Shown one piece after another: positions 19,310 through 23,423 of a DNA stretch of 23,423 nt. Under the pieces are notes generated by a model. It did no database searches. It saw only the letters and a list, made by a program, of their open reading frames with translations, and was not told where the DNA came from. The stretch is from Bigelowiella natans CCMP2755 (taxonomy: Eukaryota; Cercozoa; Chlorarachniophyceae), in the NCBI GenBank assembly GCA_000320545.1, contig ADNK01003428.1, positions 1-23,423 of the forward strand. The letters run 5' to 3'. The position numbers and the translations under genes were made by a program. Within the stretch, counting starts at the first letter, position 1. Each line of letters begins with the position of its first letter.

Positions 19310-20988
19310 TCAACAGACACATGTTCCATCGACCACACTAACCCCAAAGCACTCTTCGTTGTCACACGAGCCTGCGAAGAGCGGCTCTACAGCCAGCACA
19401 GAAGAAGCCAGACCGTCTTTTGTCACTGTCATTTGGTCCCACACGGGATCCATTGCTACCCTTCTTTGTGTGTAGTTGAGCTTCACAGGCTGTACTTCCT
19501 CGCGAACGTGCTTCCAGTACTTCTCGAACGATTCACTGCTGTTTCGAAACGAATAATATCTAGCCGCAGTAGCTTCGTCAAAACTACCAGTGACATTACT
19601 GCCATGCGAGACCCGTTGTAGCACGTACGGGTCAAGCAACCTGACGTTGGTTGGCTCTATCCCTGTCCAGTAGTATTCACGGGAAGGCAACTCGCAGCCT
19701 GTAAGAGATGGATTACAGATGTAGGTCGACTCGAGGGGGTTATGCGCCCACATCAGCGGCCAGTTCTGCGATATGCACCATTCCCGTAGATCCTCGCCTT
19801 CCGGTGTACCAAACCACATGTCAAACGACCCTATCATGAACTTAATGCTGTCGGGATATTGAAGTGTAACTGCAGGGTTGACCTCTAGGTAGCCCAATGT
19901 CCCCTCGAACAGATTCAGCAGCAGCGGCGCGGACTGGGGGGTGGAGGCGGTGGCGGGGCGATAGGTGTGCCGTGATAGCAAGCGGGTTAGGAGCCTCGCA
20001 AGATTAAAGTGAGGATAATCCTTCCTTCCTACGGCGATCGAAGTCGCGTTGTAAAAGCGAACAAATATCGTCAGAAGATGCTCCATACTATCAGGCGTTG
20101 CGATGCGTGGAGACTCGCTGTCAACAGCTTTAGCGGCACTAGTGGCGACTTGCGAGGAGCCCAGTGTCCTCTTCATTTCCCAAGCAGAGCAGTTTGCCCT
20201 TGGAATGTAATCAGATGGTGCAGGTGCCTCGTTGCTGCAGAGGCCGGTGAAGTACCCGGTGTCCACAGGAGCAACGATCGCTTCATTACCGATGTATTTT
20301 CGCGAAAATACGGCTGCAACGGGGCCGCATTGAGCATTCCCCGCGCTGTTCCGAAACATATTTAGAGCACCATACACTAGACGAGACGAGGAAGTATTCC
20401 AGTCTGGCGACGACGCATTGGCAAACGGAGGGTAGCCGAAGTAGCGCGTTTCAGACGCTGAAACGAACGGGTTGTTGGCAGAATCAACGGGTACATGTCT
20501 CAAGGCCTGAAGCATCCACTGGTTGAAGAAGTATGACGCATCTATTCCCGATTCTAGGGTAACGTCATAACCACAATTTCCATCCTCGTGCAGGCCGAAA
20601 TTGTGAACAACCTCTGCAATAGCGAGTTCTTTGCGGACTCGTTCTAGAAGTTGCTCACTGGAAAGAAGGTCAAGCTGCGATCCATCGTCTAAATCCCTTA
20701 AAAAACGGCGAGTCGCAGGATCGTCAAGTAATGATATGAGCTCAGCTTTCCCTTCTTGGGCTGTGGCTGCTGCTATCTTGGCAGCGCGCTCCACAAGGGC
20801 TCGCTGAAGGGGTAGCTGCCGTGGCAATGGCGGTGCTCGCTTCCTTATGCTCGAACCAGATCCTAATCAAATGAAGATGAACAACGATGAAAAGGTAGAT
20901 TCATGGAGACAGAAAAAAAAAAGTTGATCTTGCTCGCTGTACCTGATAGAGCCAGGAGGAGGGGGAGGAGGGGGAGGAGGGGCGACAT
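19310..20988 (-). CDS. Secreted, N-glycosylated-type protein of unknown family
   Basis: Two exons, 20943-20988 and 19310-20862, joined by an 80-nt GT-AG intron in phase 1, give 532 residues. Exon 1 is a textbook signal-peptide exon: ATG at 20988, then repeated Leu/Pro (MSPLLPLLPLLLALSG). The mature part has seven N-x-S/T sequons (NTSS, NASS, NCSA, NATS, NVTG, NSSE and NYTQ) and scattered Cys, with a Cys-rich C-terminus (CDNEECFG, GTCVC). Other distinctive words are DGNCGYDVTLESG, YFGYPPF, AQCGPVAAVFSRKYIG and PVDTGYFTGLC. No transmembrane segment follows the signal peptide. I recognise no family or catalytic motif and give no function. The gene is GC-richer than its neighbours and has a single short intron. 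An internal TTG near 20827 also opens a long frame, but the spliced signal exon explains the N-terminus better. Confidence 0.8.
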
Positions 20989-21772
20989 GTAGGGAATTTC
21001 GGTTGCATTCAACTTAAACTCTTAGGGCAATCATGCATTGTCGCAACTTGCAAATGGATCCGCATTCTGTGCAATTCTGGCGTATTGATGATGAGTAATC
21101 TAGGTAAACTTCGCGTTGTGCGATGTCGTTCCTCTTGATTCCCATCCAATCCTCTCGTTTCGTTTCCAGAGCGTCCGTGCAAACTGGACAAAATCACCAG
21201 GATTTTCATGGGACAACACAGAGGAAATGTGGTCGTCTCTGGGAAACGCGGCTGAGATTGATCGCCTGCGAGGTTGCATGTGCACGTGCGGTCAAGTCTT
21301 CACAGATCTTCCTCCCGGCGAAAGTGACAGTTTCCATTGTGTGATCCAGTTCTCCCCACACATCACATGCATTGTGTGTGCTATGTCTGTAGTCCATCGG
21401 CATCGTAATGCATGTTTGAGCGTGAACGCAAAACAATTCGCGTTGAGCTGTTCAGCCAGTTCTGGAATTGATCGAGTCCATCAGCGTGCTGGCTAGCTGG
21501 CATGCGCCAGTGCGCGTGAGTGTGTGCAACGCAAGCAGATCGAACGGAGCAAAGGCATCGCAAAAGTGCGCTTGATCGATTGTGAATTTGCCTTCTGGCC
21601 TTGATTGACGTTATTTTTTGGGTGTGGATGTGTTGCGCGTAAGGTGTTCACAGGCCGAGGCGCTACGTGCACAAGTAGGCAGGGGGGGGGAAAGGCACGT
21701 TTGCTTCCTTTTGAAGAGTTGTGTTTATTTTTATTAAAGATTATATTTTTATTAAATCGTGCACTGCGTAAT
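20989..21772. other. Upstream flank of the secreted-protein gene, no gene seen
   Basis: Contains the probable promoter of the minus-strand secreted-protein gene. Short frames on both strands (for example 21116-21496 plus) show no family motif. An AT-rich block at about 21720-21760 precedes the inverted-repeat cluster. Confidence 0.45.
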
Positions 21773-21973
21773 CATTCGCGAAGCTTTCGCGAATGCCGCC
21801 GCACGTGGGGCAGCACACTTCCGGTGTGCTGCCATGAGTCCCGCCGGAACCCACGTGCCTATGCTGTATTAATATCTACGTTATCTATATTCTATATCCG
21901 CGACAACCCCTTTGTTGTCGCACGTGACTTGTGCCCGCGTAGTGGTACGCGCTACACCTCCCCCAAGTCACGT
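21773..21973. repeat. Cluster of perfect inverted repeats (stem-loops)
   Basis: Hairpin 1: 21773-21782 with 21786-21795 (10-bp arms CATTCGCGAA, 3-nt loop). Hairpin 2: 21809-21818 with 21824-21833 (GGCAGCACAC, 5-nt loop), enclosed by 21801-21809 with 21850-21858 (GCACGTGGG). Hairpin 3: 21900-21907 with 21914-21921 (GCGACAAC, 6-nt loop). Hairpin 4: 21922-21931 with 21964-21973 (ACGTGACTTG), enclosing 21936-21941 with 21946-21951 (CGCGTA). All arms are perfect. The cluster lies at the 3' end of the integrase ORF, beyond a purine-rich (sense-strand) stretch at 21976-21999. Confidence 0.9.
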
Positions 21974-22007
21974 TGCTCCTTCCTTCCTTCCTTATTCCCT
22001 TAGACCT

Positions 22008-23417
22008 TCATCGCTTTCGGAACTTCACCAACCACCAGGTAATAGATTCCTCTCTAACCTTATCTCCTTTGTCGCTTACCCAGAACTCACCTTCGTCCTT
22101 AGGTTCGTGTCCATACCAGCCCTCTGCATCAAGGTCCCCCAGGACCTTATACCAGTGCTCAAAGGGTAAGTCGGGAACAGCTAGGTAGAGTAGCTGATAT
22201 TTTCCGTCCTTTATTTTCATAGCTACCCTCTCCATATTTCGTAATCCAGGGTAGCCTAGATAGACAATCTTCATGCGCCAATCGTCGTTCACCCTGACCT
22301 TATTGTTTCCATATTCCACATCGAACTTAGGTCGGGGTCCTAAACAAGGCATTGCTCGCTCCCACACAGTAGGGTTTACTTTAACATCCTCTAGGAGCTT
22401 CTCACCGATATCATAATTCTTTAGGTGACTGATGTGGCGCAAGGTGACCCTGTTCCCATCATAGATGTAGTACTGCTTCCTCCCCTTCCTCTCGGTAACC
22501 TTTGCAACGCCACCCCAGAAGGGGTCTTGTTTATTTCTCGATCTCAGATTTACCTTGGCCCTAACATACTGTCCTTCCTTTAGAACTCGGCCATCGTACG
22601 GGACCTTCTCGTCTTCGCTCTCGGTATCGTCGTCGTTGTCGTCGCCTTCTTCCCTCTCCTTATCCTTGATACCTCCCCCAGACGTGAAGGTGTCGTTTAC
22701 TAACCCTTGTATCTTGTCTGGTGTGGTGCTATTTATCCTGCTTAGGTTGGCCAAGGTGCGGTGGAGTCGCTCTACCTTGGAGTTGGACTGGGCATAGTAT
22801 ACAGGTGAGGCATCAATATTAGGGTGTGGTAGCTGTAGAAGAGAGGTCTCATTATCCACATGTAACTTCTTTGGTATCTTGTTTATGCTAACTTCATCAG
22901 GGATAGCCTGGAGCTCAGACTCCCAGGTACGGTAGCAGTTAGTAAGCCTCTGCTTATATAAGCCTTTGTTCTTCTTAGCAACGTTGACCTTGATAATCTT
23001 TTTAACCCAGCACTTTCCAGTGGCCACATCAACGAAGGTAAGGTAGTGATAGCCATCGTACTTATAAACATCAATTTGCACGATATCTAAGAAGTTCCTT
23101 GCTTTGATTTTCTTAGATGCACGGCTCTTGCTGGACTCCTTGGTGGCGACGCCTGCCGCCTTCAAGCTGGAGCACCTGCAGCCACGCAGGTATGTCCTTA
23201 TCTCTTTTAGCTTGTAGGGCCAGTAGTAATGGTAGAGTAGAGCAGTGATATGGTTTTCTCCTACGTGTGCAGGTCCATGGGCGGTAAAGAGAAGGGCTCC
23301 CCTGGTCCGCCGTGGCACGTAGGTACGCCTAACATTATTAGTGTATACATATATCCTATCACTAAGTACCTCATGCTTGTGTTTGTATTTCAACGACACA
23401 CGTTGTTCTTTTGGCGA
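22008..23417 (-). CDS. Retroelement-type integrase (partial polyprotein or degenerate ORF)
   Basis: Open frame of 469 codons after an in-frame TAA at 23420-23418, with no ATG near its start; a GTG at 23399 is the first alternative start. Order of parts: zinc-binding H2C2-like region (FTAHGPAHVGENH, YHYYWPYKLKEI, GCRCSSLK), catalytic core with the DDE triad (VQIDV; LHVDNET; SKVERLHRTL), an acidic linker (DDNDDDTESEDE), an SH3-like C-terminal domain (GQYVRAKVNLRSRNKQDPFW, YYIYDGNRVTLRHISHLKNY), then about 110 further residues ending in a Trp-rich block (AEGWYGHEPKDEGEFWVSD, ITWWLVKF). The second-D to E spacing is 27 residues rather than the usual 35, and the Cys pair is C-x-C rather than C-x2-C. 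This may be a diverged lineage or a decayed copy. Family level is clear; lineage is not. Confidence 0.82.
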   Translation of the reverse strand, partial: SPKEQRVSLKYKHKHEVLSDRIYVYTNNVRRTYVPRRTRGALLFTAHGPAHVGENHITALLYHYYWPYKLKEIRTYLRGCRCSSLKAAGVATKESSKSRASKKIKARNFLDIVQIDVYKYDGYHYLTFVDVATGKCWVKKIIKVNVAKKNKGLYKQRLTNCYRTWESELQAIPDEVSINKIPKKLHVDNETSLLQLPHPNIDASPVYYAQSNSKVERLHRTLANLSRINSTTPDKIQGLVNDTFTSGGGIKDKEREEGDDNDDDTESEDEKVPYDGRVLKEGQYVRAKVNLRSRNKQDPFWGGVAKVTERKGRKQYYIYDGNRVTLRHISHLKNYDIGEKLLEDVKVNPTVWERAMPCLGPRPKFDVEYGNNKVRVNDDWRMKIVYLGYPGLRNMERVAMKIKDGKYQLLYLAVPDLPFEHWYKVLGDLDAEGWYGHEPKDEGEFWVSDKGDKVREESITWWLVKFRKR

Positions 23418-23423
23418 TTAGTG

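Larger units (their letters stand above)
21773..23423 (-). mobile_element. 3' end of an integrase-bearing transposable element
   Basis: Consists of the integrase ORF (22008-23417), the short purine-rich tract after its stop and the palindromic block. This fits the end of an LTR retrotransposon (polypurine tract, then LTR) or of another DDE-integrase element such as a Polinton or Ginger-type element. Reverse transcriptase, if present, would lie to the right of the window. No second LTR or TIR copy is available here to fix the boundary, so the left edge at 21773 is provisional. Confidence 0.65.

Noticed and set aside
21116-21496. 126-codon plus-strand frame upstream of the secreted-protein gene
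   Set aside because: Two other overlapping frames on both strands are equally open and none shows family motifs.
21922-21973. The nested stem-loop as a tRNA-like gene
   Set aside because: Only two stems, no T-arm consensus, no anticodon arm of proper size.
21976-22007. A defined polypurine tract and LTR boundary
   Set aside because: The minus-strand purine run is interrupted by a T, and without the second LTR the boundary cannot be fixed.

Overview
The window is nuclear DNA from a eukaryote, most likely a unicellular alga or other protist. Protein-coding blocks are interrupted by GT-AG introns whose phases can be checked against each other. There is no bacterial operon structure, and the proteins (SepSecS, a 7TM-RGS protein, a PH/PX/Costars protein, a retroelement integrase) are eukaryotic. 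I cannot name the species. SepSecS implies that the organism makes selenoproteins.

Layout. (1) 1-3832, minus strand: eight exons encoding the first 333 residues of SepSecS; the 3' part lies beyond the left edge. Every intron is long and filled with microsatellites. (2) 3833-6840: no gene I can assign; two weak ORFs. (3) About 6841-9000, minus strand: a fragmented multi-exon gene for an unrecognised membrane protein, with at least one apparent reading-frame break. (4) 9463-11458, plus strand: a four-exon gene for a seven-transmembrane protein with a C-terminal RGS domain. (5) 11459-12657: a convergent spacer with a dense CTAG island. (6) 12658-18017, minus strand: a 14-exon gene of about 1,470 residues joining PH, PX, a degenerate RhoGAP-like domain, helical repeats, proline-rich segments and a C-terminal Costars domain, with one apparent 2-bp frame break. 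(7) 18018-19309: spacer with a diverged 67-bp direct duplication. (8) 19310-20988, minus strand: a two-exon gene for a secreted glycoprotein-like orphan. (9) 20989-22007: spacer that ends in a cluster of perfect inverted repeats. (10) 22008-23417, minus strand: the integrase end of a retroelement or other DDE element running off the right edge.

Functional themes. SepSecS belongs to selenocysteine synthesis. The 7TM-RGS protein points to heterotrimeric G-protein signalling, and the convergent PH-PX-RhoGAP-like-Costars protein to membrane-phosphoinositide and actin/Rho biology; any functional link between the two is inference from proximity only. Gene models were built by hand from splice-site phase and recalled family patterns; no searches were run.
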